Source: Firmicutes bacterium HGW-Firmicutes-14 (lineage in GTDB: Bacteria; Bacillota; Thermincolia; Thermincolales; UBA2595). Taken from it: a DNA stretch of 64,000 bases. The notes beneath the pieces are model-generated. The model was not told the origin of the DNA, made no database searches, and saw only the letters and a list, made by a program, of their open reading frames with translations. Numbering within the stretch: the first letter of the stretch is position 1; each line of letters begins with the position of its first letter. A program made the position numbers and the translations under genes. The stretch lies in contig PHAB01000005.1 in NCBI GenBank assembly GCA_002840275.1, positions 1 through 64,000 of the forward strand. Direction: 5' to 3'. This document shows positions 35,576-43,345 of this stretch, piece after piece.

Positions 35576-36685
35576 ATGGATTTTAGTGATGTTAGAAAAT
35601 TTGGAGCAGGTATTACCCGGCTGATTAACAAACAGAATATAACCCGGAATGAGGCAAAAGAAATGTTTTCCCAGGTTCTGCTTAACAAGCAGCCTGATAT
35701 CCAGCAGGGAGCCTTTCTGGCGGCCTTGACAGCTAAAGGAGAAACTTCAGAAGAAATTGCCGGGAGTTGGGAGGCTATTTTTGATCTGGATACAGTAAAG
35801 GTGACTCCTGAAGTAATTGGCGGGGTCGTTGAAAACAGCGGGACTGGCATGGATTCGATAAAAACCTTTAATATAAGTACGGCGGCTTCAATTGTTGCAG
35901 CCAGCGCCGGCATTCCTATAGCCAGGCATGGGGCGCGGGCTATCACGTCCACTTGCGGAACGGTTGACATTCTTGAAGAGTTGGGAATAGATGTGGAATG
36001 TAATACGGAAGTTGTCAAAAACAGTATTGAAACAGCAGGCATAGGAATCTTTAATGGCATGAGTCCACAGGTACACCCCAAGGCGTTAGGCAGAATATTG
36101 TCCCAGATTGCTTTTGGTACTACTCTAAACATAGCAGCTTCATTGGCCAATCCTGCGTCACCCCGATATGCCGTCCGGGGAGTATATTCCAAAGAGCTTG
36201 TGGAACCTGTAGCCTTTGTGATGAAGGAAATCGGATTTAAGAGGGCCTTAGTAATACATGGGTTAGATGAAAGCGGAAAACATGGGATGGACGAAGCCTC
36301 TACAATTGGCGAAACCTGTGTTGCGGAACTGAGTGAAAACGGGGAAGTCAAAAAGTATTCCTTCACTCCTGAAGATATCGGAATTACCCGGCCTGATAAA
36401 AAACTGCTCAGCCCATCTCCTGACAGAAAACAAGAAGCTAAGCGCCTGGTATCTTTACTTGAAGGCTCTGAGAACGATGCGCGTTCAGACATTGTTTGTC
36501 TTAATGCGGGACTAATTCTGTGTTTAATGGGGAAAAGCAAAAACTTCAAAGAAGGATATTACCTGGCTAAGGAGATGATCAGGGAAGGTAAGCCAATCGA
36601 AAAGTTAAAGCAATGGGTAAGAGTGCAAAACTCTGATCCGGAAAAAGGCATCCAAAAACTAAATAGCCTGCTGCAGGCTATTTAA
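35576..36685 (+). CDS. divergent anthranilate phosphoribosyltransferase-like protein (TrpD family)
   Basis: ATG 35576 after AAAAGGAGG; 369 residues, long for TrpD (about 340). The TrpD/nucleoside-phosphorylase type III fold is clear: GTGMD at 89-93 (GTGGD in TrpD), FNISTAAS, RHGAR at 117-121 (KHGNR in TrpD), then GIFNGMSPQVHPKA, SLANPA and a C-terminal FTPEDIGI. PRPP-site residues are partly kept, but the Asn of KHGNR and the Arg of the GxRTxFN region, which contact anthranilate, are replaced. No trp genes are near and a B12 riboswitch controls the cluster, so a different aromatic or base acceptor is likely (inference). Confidence 0.82.
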   Translation: MDFSDVRKFGAGITRLINKQNITRNEAKEMFSQVLLNKQPDIQQGAFLAALTAKGETSEEIAGSWEAIFDLDTVKVTPEVIGGVVENSGTGMDSIKTFNISTAASIVAASAGIPIARHGARAITSTCGTVDILEELGIDVECNTEVVKNSIETAGIGIFNGMSPQVHPKALGRILSQIAFGTTLNIAASLANPASPRYAVRGVYSKELVEPVAFVMKEIGFKRALVIHGLDESGKHGMDEASTIGETCVAELSENGEVKKYSFTPEDIGITRPDKKLLSPSPDRKQEAKRLVSLLEGSENDARSDIVCLNAGLILCLMGKSKNFKEGYYLAKEMIREGKPIEKLKQWVRVQNSDPEKGIQKLNSLLQAI

Positions 36686-36714
36686 AGTTAACATGAGAAT
36701 GGAAGGTTGCTAAA

Positions 36715-36927
36715 GTGAAGTTATTTGCGTTAAAATGTGACGGGGGATACCTTAAGAAAGCCCCATCCGTTATTCAATGTGTTCCTATTGAGAAAGCCAC
36801 AGTCGTGAGCGAAAGTGGTTTGGAGGAAATGGAATCACTCGCGGCGGCAGCCAAAAAAGCGGGAATCACAAACATTTTCCTCATAGAACTTGTAGTTACT
36901 GAAGGACAGTGTCTGAAGAGGTTCTAA
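36715..36927 (+). CDS. 70-residue protein of unknown function
   Basis: GTG 36715 after GGAAGG, 30 bases downstream of the TrpD-like gene and inside the same riboswitch-controlled unit. The sequence begins MKLFALKCDGGYLKK, has an acidic middle with a helix (LEEMESLAAAAKKAG) and ends in a beta-strand and GQCLKRF; it contains three cysteines (KCD, QCV, QCL). I recognise no family. It could be a small subunit or a substrate carrier of the upstream enzymes. Confidence 0.7.
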   Translation: MKLFALKCDGGYLKKAPSVIQCVPIEKATVVSESGLEEMESLAAAAKKAGITNIFLIELVVTEGQCLKRF

Positions 36928-36996
36928 AATAAGCAAAACGAGGCTCGATTATTTTCCGTTTGACCCGATACGGTGAACCGCATGGAATGGCCAGAG

Positions 36997-37030
36997 AAGA
37001 GGTTCAGCATGGAGCTGAACCTCTTTTATT
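36997..37030. terminator. bidirectional terminator after the B12-regulated genes
   Basis: 12-bp perfect arms (36997-37008 and 37014-37025) with a 5-base loop, followed by TTATTATTT on the plus strand; it abuts the stop of the convergent lipoprotein gene. Confidence 0.88.
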
Positions 37031-38111
37031 ATTTCTCCAATATAGCCTTTAACGGGCGGAAATCAGCAAATTCGTTATACGGTTTGTCCGTATAACCGGC
37101 ATCGAAAATAAAGGTGTGCAGCTTTTTTACAAAGTCTTCATTAGGGTCATAGGTGATATGGAGTCCACTCCATTGACTGACAATTTCCTCCATCGGAGTT
37201 TGTTCATATTCGACTGCACCGACGATTTCTTTATAATAATAATCTAAAGTATCAGCGGCGAGCCGTGGTAATTCTGCCCTGTTCTCTTCAGCTGCGGCTG
37301 TTGCTTCGATATGGGTCTCCAGCATAATGTTAACTAAATCAGGCCAGTTTTCCAGAACATCGGTCCTGGCGTACAGCCAGACACTGGGAATTAACTCCCC
37401 GGCCGCATTGCCGTCATTTATTGCGAGCAATTTTTTTGCGTTGGGAAACCGTTCCGATAATTTTTGCTCTTCTTTGCTGCGGGCAATGATGGCATCGAAT
37501 TCACCGTTTCTAAACATCTCATAGAACTCCGCTAAATAGTCCTGAAACTTGATCTTTACTGTACCACCGACAGTCTCTGTGGAAAGCCCCGCTTTTGCCA
37601 GCTGCAAATTTAATAGCATTTCATGGGAATAGCTGTTGTTGACAATCCCGATGACTTTTCCGTCCAGGTCTTTAAGTTCTGAAATGTTTTCATTGACCAG
37701 CAGGATGGAACCTTCCTCTACGGCCTGGCTGCCTGCGATGATACGATAATTGTCTCCGGCGGCAAACTGTGAGGTTTCTGTAAAATAGGCAGTGAAATTG
37801 TTAATCGGGGTATATAGAAAATGAAATTTCCCTTCTTCCATCAAAGGACCCACATTATCCCTGCCGCGGGTGATTACCCATTCCACCTCATATCCGGATT
37901 CCCCGAAAGCCTTTTCAAACAGCTTTTTCTCACGGTTGATTAAAGCCTGGGGTGAGCCGCCGGTCATGGCGATGTAACCGATTTTAATCGTTTTCGGAGG
38001 TTCTGAGCCGTTGTTTGGTTTTGCCTGGCCCCCGCAACCGGTTAAAAGTGAAAGGGATAGCAATAACAGAGATAATAATAAAAGACTCAGTATAGCAGTT
38101 GTCTTTTTCAT
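37029..38111 (-). CDS. ABC-type substrate-binding lipoprotein (SsuA/NMT1-like)
   Basis: ATG 38111 with GGAGGAAGG upstream is preferred over an in-frame start 78 bases earlier. 360 residues. A signal peptide with a leucine-rich core ends in a lipobox LLTGCGG (lipidated Cys near residue 26). Then comes a periplasmic-binding fold (KTIKIGYIAMTGG; LKDLDGKVIGI) like those of sulfonate, nitrate or thiamine-precursor uptake systems. No permease or ATPase gene is adjacent, so the transporter is elsewhere or the protein works as a sensor. It is divergent from the decaheme cytochrome gene. Confidence 0.85.
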   Translation of the reverse strand: MKKTTAILSLLLLSLLLLSLSLLTGCGGQAKPNNGSEPPKTIKIGYIAMTGGSPQALINREKKLFEKAFGESGYEVEWVITRGRDNVGPLMEEGKFHFLYTPINNFTAYFTETSQFAAGDNYRIIAGSQAVEEGSILLVNENISELKDLDGKVIGIVNNSYSHEMLLNLQLAKAGLSTETVGGTVKIKFQDYLAEFYEMFRNGEFDAIIARSKEEQKLSERFPNAKKLLAINDGNAAGELIPSVWLYARTDVLENWPDLVNIMLETHIEATAAAEENRAELPRLAADTLDYYYKEIVGAVEYEQTPMEEIVSQWSGLHITYDPNEDFVKKLHTFIFDAGYTDKPYNEFADFRPLKAILEK

Positions 38112-38170
38112 AGAACCTTCCTCCATGTTATAACATATTTTCATTATGAGTTTATCAGGCTTAGCAAATC

Positions 38171-38190
38171 TCGTCAATAATATCGTCAAT
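38171..38190. repeat. TCGTCAAT direct repeat, 12-base period
   Basis: TCGTCAAT occurs at 38171-38178 and 38183-38190, about one helical turn apart, in the 281-base region between the lipoprotein gene and the cytochrome gene. It is a candidate regulator site for either. No clear -35/-10 pair is visible in the rest of 38112-38392. Confidence 0.35.
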
Positions 38191-38392
38191 GATAATGGTT
38201 GTTGTTCAAAAGATGCGTTCGGAAATGCGGCTTTAGCTCACTCATTCACAATATTTTTAAAATTTATTACAGATGTTAGGAGGAAAGTCTAGCTAAATAT
38301 AGAAATAATATTATAAGTTATTCTTGTTTACAGGAATGTTCGCGCAGTCACAAGCGTAAATATAAGAAAAGCCTAAAAAGGATGGGAAAGAG

Positions 38393-41300
38393 ATGACTGA
38401 GAAAGTCAAAAGAGCCTATTCAAAACTTAACATTAAATTTAAAGTCTGCATCGTACTAAGCCTTGTTGCAATACTTCTGACAAGCTTTATCCTTATTGCC
38501 TCAGCGGGCAGCGGTATTAGTTTCAGCGGCCAGACACCGGCTGCGGGCACAATCACGGGGAACGCTGCACCGCTAATTTCGTTACAGGCCTCTGCTGAAG
38601 AGGGAACCATCGCTGCAGACGATGTTCAAATGGTTCTGAACGGGGCATCCGTTACTCCCGCTCTTTCCTTATCATCAGGCATCTATACTATTTCCCACAC
38701 CCCGGCACAAAAACTGGAGGACGGCTCCCAGTCTGTGTCTGTTAGCGTTTATGATACAATCGGAGGATTAAAAACAACAGACTGGAGTTTTACAGTGGAC
38801 GCGGCGCCAAAGGCGAGCAGTTGGTATCCCGCCAAGGGAAGTACGGTGACGGTTACTAACCCGAAGGTTTCTGTCTATGTCAAAGACACTTTTGATAATC
38901 TGAATGCCAACTCACTGGCCGTCAGACTTAACGGCGAACCTGTTGGAGCTGCCCTGCAATTTAAAGGCTACATTGATGCCTGCACCGAAACCTGGATTAT
39001 TCAGAGCTATAAAGAAGGAACAATCAGCTTAAATACGTCGGGTCTGCCGGAAGGCAATAATACTGTTGAAATAAGCATTGCCGACATTAACGGTAATGTT
39101 ATGGTTGAGACCTGGTCTTTCAAAGTGGACACCCTGCCCGTGTCAAGTAAATGGACTCCCGCCAAAGACAGCACCGTTACAACTGCCAGTCCCGCCATTT
39201 CACTATATGTTACTGCTAAAACGGAACTAAATAACCAGTCGGTAAACGCCAAACTTAACAGCGAACCTGTTGCCGCGACCCTGGAATATAAAGGCTATAT
39301 TGACAGCTGTACAGATACGTGGGTTATTCAGAGCTACAAAGAAGGGACGATTAAAATTAACCCATCTGGCCTTCAGGATGGTATTAATACCGTTGAAATG
39401 AGCATTGCCGACAATGCCGGTAACAGACTGGATGAAACATGGTCTTTCACCGTGGCGGAAACGCCGAAAATCACCGGCCTTTTCCCTGTGAACGGCAGTG
39501 AGAATGTCGCTGTGACAAAAGTATCTGCTATCATTAAGGATAATACCGCAGTGAACTGGGACGGTGTCAGGCTGTATATCAATAACAATGAAGTCAATTT
39601 TACCTACAATGAAGAAACCGGCGAGTTAACCGGCAACTATAACTTCCCCACCGGCAATCATCAGGTGAAGCTGGAAGCTGTTGATATGAACGGTAACAAG
39701 AGTACAGCCAACTGGAGCTTTGTTTCCAGTTCATCAGCTCCGGATCTCACCAAGCTTCAGTATTTCTCAAATGGTATGACGATTATTAACGGTATGTTGA
39801 AGTTTTCTGCCCAGTTGAACGATTCGGTAGATATAAACGATAATGTAACCCTCAAGCTTAACGGCGCTCCGCTGGACATGGACTTCAGGTTTAAGGGTTA
39901 TACAGATACATGCACTGACCAATACATAATTACATCAAGAAAAGAAGCCTATGTTTCATATGAAAAGAAAGTAATCGACGGTCAAAACCTTACCCTGGAG
40001 TTGTTTGCCGAAAATAAATACGGCTACAGCAGGACGTGGACCTGGACCTTTAATGTCCTGACTCCGCCCACCATAACTAACATAACTCCCGTGAAATACG
40101 GTGTGACTGAACTTCAGCCGGCTATTTCCGCAGTTATCGGTGACAATGACCATATTGCATCAATTGTAATGAAATTAAACGGAGTTGATGTTGATTATGA
40201 ATACGATCCCAATACCGGCAAGCTTACTTATATTCCTTCTGAACCATTGTCCAATGAGACCAAGTATACAGTCAGCCTGACGGCTGCCGACGGAATTGGC
40301 CTGACTGCCGACAGTACCTGGAAATTCATCGTGAACACATATCCTGATATGTATGACGGTAATGTAACCAGCTGCCAATCCTGTCACGAGAACCAAAACA
40401 ACCGGCCAAAGCCTAATGAGGCGATTCATCCCGGGCATCTTTTCCAGTTTGACAACCATTATGATTATTGCGACAGTTGCCATATATATATTACGGTACC
40501 TGATATCTGCAGCGGTTGTCACTCCGGGGAAGAAATTCCTGATCCATGGCCGCCGCACAATGAATATCCGGGCACAAAATATTCGCCAAAATACTATAAC
40601 ACTTCAGAACCGCTTAGGGTGACAACCAACAGGGAGGAATGGGACTGCATCATCTGTCACCAGCCCGGAGCGGGGACCAAGTCAGGATCTTCCTGGTGGA
40701 ATGCACCTCTGCTGAACAACCACGATATACCACAGCTCCACTTTGCACCGCTGACTCCGGATTCAGAGTCCTGCACTGAATGTCATGCCAGGTCGCTGAC
40801 CAGGGAGCACGCCAGGGAAGGGCGTGTTGATAAGAATGGCCAACCCATTACATGCTCAACATGTCATGATAGTACGGACCAATTAGTCGCAGGCGCTATC
40901 ACTGCTAAAGATACGAGCTGTACGGCCTGCCATGCAAATGCGGACCACGAGAGCTTACATGTTAGCAGTGTGGACACATACTGCGGAGAGTGCCACATTG
41001 GCTCCCTGACCTCGGAGCATTTGGACAATGCGGTAACCACGGGAACCAAGGGTTATAGCTGTCAGACTTGTCATGTGAGCACCAGAAAAGAAGTAACCAG
41101 GTCGATTGAGACCAGCAGGCGGAACTGTACCAGTTGTCATACCGAAGGCCACAATGTTTACTTCGCTGACGAAGTGCCGGATGACATCCCGCTCCACGAT
41201 TCCTTTAACTGGACCACACCCATGGAAGCGGAAATATTTGCCGGTGAAAACGGTGTGCCTGCAGATTATGTGAGCGGTCAGGTGGTAATGTCCAACAGGC

Positions 41301-41527
41301 GCTCAGATATGACTCAGGATAATATATGGAATTTCTATAATGACTTCTTGACATCAAATGGCTGGGAGCGTCTGTCTTACACGGTCTCGAATGATGGCCT
41401 GCGCTTCGTTGCAGAGTTTAATAAAGGAAGCCGTAATGTTTTAATAAACTTCTTCAACACTCCAAGCCGGACCGGTGAGGGCAGCCCCGTCCCGGCGGGT
41501 TATAGGCTTGAAATCTGGTATAATTAA
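38393..41527 (+). CDS. secreted decaheme c-type cytochrome with Ig-like repeats
   Basis: ATG 38393; 1044 residues. Signal peptide at about 16-40, then roughly 600 residues of Ig-like beta domains, three of which share a conserved core (GYIDACTETW, GYIDSCTDTW, GYTDTCTDQY). A heme region (about 661-916) holds ten CxxCH motifs, from CQSCH at 661 to CTSCH at 912. The last 115 residues form a domain I do not recognise (FYNDFLTSNGW, YRLEIWYN). There is no LPXTG or membrane anchor. Ten covalent hemes on an extracellular stalk suggest electron transfer across or beyond the wall, as proposed for Thermincola-type Gram-positive metal reducers; acceptor and localisation are inferred. Confidence 0.92.
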   Translation: MTEKVKRAYSKLNIKFKVCIVLSLVAILLTSFILIASAGSGISFSGQTPAAGTITGNAAPLISLQASAEEGTIAADDVQMVLNGASVTPALSLSSGIYTISHTPAQKLEDGSQSVSVSVYDTIGGLKTTDWSFTVDAAPKASSWYPAKGSTVTVTNPKVSVYVKDTFDNLNANSLAVRLNGEPVGAALQFKGYIDACTETWIIQSYKEGTISLNTSGLPEGNNTVEISIADINGNVMVETWSFKVDTLPVSSKWTPAKDSTVTTASPAISLYVTAKTELNNQSVNAKLNSEPVAATLEYKGYIDSCTDTWVIQSYKEGTIKINPSGLQDGINTVEMSIADNAGNRLDETWSFTVAETPKITGLFPVNGSENVAVTKVSAIIKDNTAVNWDGVRLYINNNEVNFTYNEETGELTGNYNFPTGNHQVKLEAVDMNGNKSTANWSFVSSSSAPDLTKLQYFSNGMTIINGMLKFSAQLNDSVDINDNVTLKLNGAPLDMDFRFKGYTDTCTDQYIITSRKEAYVSYEKKVIDGQNLTLELFAENKYGYSRTWTWTFNVLTPPTITNITPVKYGVTELQPAISAVIGDNDHIASIVMKLNGVDVDYEYDPNTGKLTYIPSEPLSNETKYTVSLTAADGIGLTADSTWKFIVNTYPDMYDGNVTSCQSCHENQNNRPKPNEAIHPGHLFQFDNHYDYCDSCHIYITVPDICSGCHSGEEIPDPWPPHNEYPGTKYSPKYYNTSEPLRVTTNREEWDCIICHQPGAGTKSGSSWWNAPLLNNHDIPQLHFAPLTPDSESCTECHARSLTREHAREGRVDKNGQPITCSTCHDSTDQLVAGAITAKDTSCTACHANADHESLHVSSVDTYCGECHIGSLTSEHLDNAVTTGTKGYSCQTCHVSTRKEVTRSIETSRRNCTSCHTEGHNVYFADEVPDDIPLHDSFNWTTPMEAEIFAGENGVPADYVSGQVVMSNRRSDMTQDNIWNFYNDFLTSNGWERLSYTVSNDGLRFVAEFNKGSRNVLINFFNTPSRTGEGSPVPAGYRLEIWYN

Positions 41528-41563
41528 CGGAAAAGGATAATTTGATAATTCGATACCAACAGG

Positions 41564-41598
41564 CAGGGCCGTTCAATAAAACGGCCCTGTTTTATTTC
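41564..41598 (+). terminator. terminator of the cytochrome gene
   Basis: CAGGGCCGTT (41564-41573) pairs with AACGGCCCTG (41580-41589), then TTTTATTTC. Confidence 0.9.
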
Positions 41599-41686
41599 TT
41601 TAAGCAGCCTCTTGCCAAAAAGGCAAAAATATGATAAATTAGACACAGGGCAAAATTGAACGGCGTACAAATAGAGGGGTGAACAA

Positions 41687-42313
41687 ATGAGCCGAAAAGA
41701 CTCACCTGGTGGAAGCCGGGTTGAGCGGAAAAAAGAGGGAACCAAAAAGAAGATTATTAATACAGCCATGAATTTGTTTAAGCAGCAAGGTTTTGACGCC
41801 ACAACTATGGAACAGATAGCCAGTGAGGCCGATATTGCCAAAGGGACCCTGTATAATTACTTCCCGGTCAAGGAAGCTATTATAGATGAATATATCAAGC
41901 GGTCCTCCAAAGAGAAAAATTCTGAAAGGATTTCCCGGCTGGCACAATTACCCGATACCCGGTCCCGGCTGGTTCTAGCTTTTAGTGAGCTGATTCAGGG
42001 AGTGCAGGCACAAAAGGAAATTTTCGAAAAATACCTGGTTTATCAGATGAAGAACACCATTTCCCTTCAGCGGCGGGAAAAAGCTGATAAAAGCGGTATT
42101 CAATTACTGGCAGAAGAAATAATCGAACTGGGACAGAAAAACGCTGAAATCCGTAAGGATTTGCCCGTTGAGGCGATGGTGGATTTTTTTGTGTTTGCTT
42201 TTATCGAGGTAACGAAGCAGTTTTACAAGGAACCGGAAGAGTTTAAAGCCCATGAAGTTATCGGACAGTGTGCGGACCTCTTTATGAACGGGGTCATGTA
42301 TGAATCTGAATAG
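41687..42313 (+). CDS. TetR/AcrR-family transcriptional regulator
   Basis: ATG 41687 after GAGGGGTGAAC; 208 residues. N-terminal helix-turn-helix (about 20-65) with MEQIASEADIAKGTLYNYF, and an all-alpha ligand domain with no recognisable specificity. Its stop lies only 64 bases before the esterase start, so the two may be one unit and the regulator may control the esterase and ABC-F genes. A TTGCCA...TAAATT pair (41612-41640) is a possible promoter and contains a TTGCC/GGCAA inverted repeat. Confidence 0.9.
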   Translation: MSRKDSPGGSRVERKKEGTKKKIINTAMNLFKQQGFDATTMEQIASEADIAKGTLYNYFPVKEAIIDEYIKRSSKEKNSERISRLAQLPDTRSRLVLAFSELIQGVQAQKEIFEKYLVYQMKNTISLQRREKADKSGIQLLAEEIIELGQKNAEIRKDLPVEAMVDFFVFAFIEVTKQFYKEPEEFKAHEVIGQCADLFMNGVMYESE

Positions 42314-42377
42314 AACGCCCAATTGTGGCAGAGGTAAATTAGAGAATAAGAAAATCAGAGAATTAGGAGAGATAAAA

Positions 42378-43307
42378 ATGCCAAGTTTAAAAAGCCGTCT
42401 TTTATATTATACAATGAAGAACCGTCATCTTTTACGTTTTAAATTTAAAAGGGATATTATTGACTGGAATTCATATGAAGCAATAATCGGCTTCCGCGAG
42501 AATGTTGAAAAAGGGGCCGGAAAGTTCGGTAAACTGCCGGCCGAAATCGAAGTATCACCTGTTGCCATAGGAGAGATGTATGCCGAATGGCTGATACCCT
42601 CCCAGGCGGGAAAGGATAAAGTGATCCTTTATTTTCACGGGGGTGGGTATGTGTCCGGTACATGCCACTCTCACCGGGCAATTGCCGCCAAGTTTGTGAA
42701 GAACAGCCAGGTGGCAGCCCTGCTGTTCGAATATCGATTGGCCCCCGAACACCCTTTTCCCGCTGCGCTGGAAGATTCTTTGGCAGCTTATAACTGGCTG
42801 CTGGAGAAAGGGGTTTCCCCCTCCAACATCGTGTTTGTCGGGGATTCGGCCGGTGGCGGTTTATGCTTGACCACCCTGCTGGCCCTGCGGGATCAGGGCA
42901 GGCCCCTTCCTGTCGCAGCAGTGGTATACTCTCCGGTAACCGATTTCAAGTGTACAGGTGAGTCCTACCGGACAAATGCCAGGGCATGCCTGTCGCCTGA
43001 GGGGATGGGACCCGCCTGCGCCAAACACTACGCCGGGGATAACGATCCCGGCCTGCCGTACATCTCGCCTCTTTACGGCGACCTCCACGGGCTTCCGCCT
43101 ATGCTCATCTATGTGGGCGGGGATGAAACCCTGCGTGATGACTCGGTGCGGTTCGCCGAAAAGGCGAAGGCTGCAGGTGTGGATGTCACACTGAGGGTGG
43201 GAGAGGGAATGTTTCACTGCTATCCTGCCTGTGCCCCCCTCTTTCCGGAAGCAACCAGGGCCATGGATGAGATTTGCGGATTTATTAAAACACACACTGG
43301 AAAGTGA
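42378..43307 (+). CDS. alpha/beta hydrolase, HSL-type esterase
   Basis: ATG 42378 after TTAGGAGAG; an in-frame ATG at 42300 overlaps the regulator gene and lacks a ribosome site. 309 residues. The oxyanion motif HGGGYVSG and nucleophile elbow GDSAGGG place it in the hormone-sensitive lipase group; D in DDSVRF and H in GMFHCY complete the triad. It should hydrolyse short-chain carboxyl esters; the natural substrate is unknown. Confidence 0.9.
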   Translation: MPSLKSRLLYYTMKNRHLLRFKFKRDIIDWNSYEAIIGFRENVEKGAGKFGKLPAEIEVSPVAIGEMYAEWLIPSQAGKDKVILYFHGGGYVSGTCHSHRAIAAKFVKNSQVAALLFEYRLAPEHPFPAALEDSLAAYNWLLEKGVSPSNIVFVGDSAGGGLCLTTLLALRDQGRPLPVAAVVYSPVTDFKCTGESYRTNARACLSPEGMGPACAKHYAGDNDPGLPYISPLYGDLHGLPPMLIYVGGDETLRDDSVRFAEKAKAAGVDVTLRVGEGMFHCYPACAPLFPEATRAMDEICGFIKTHTGK

Positions 43308-43345
43308 AACTATATTAATATAATCACAGCGAAGAGGAATGAAAA

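Noticed and set aside
38170-38200. Possible Fur box (GATAATGG) upstream of the decaheme gene
   Set aside because: Only one half-site is present; the 7-1-7 symmetry is missing.
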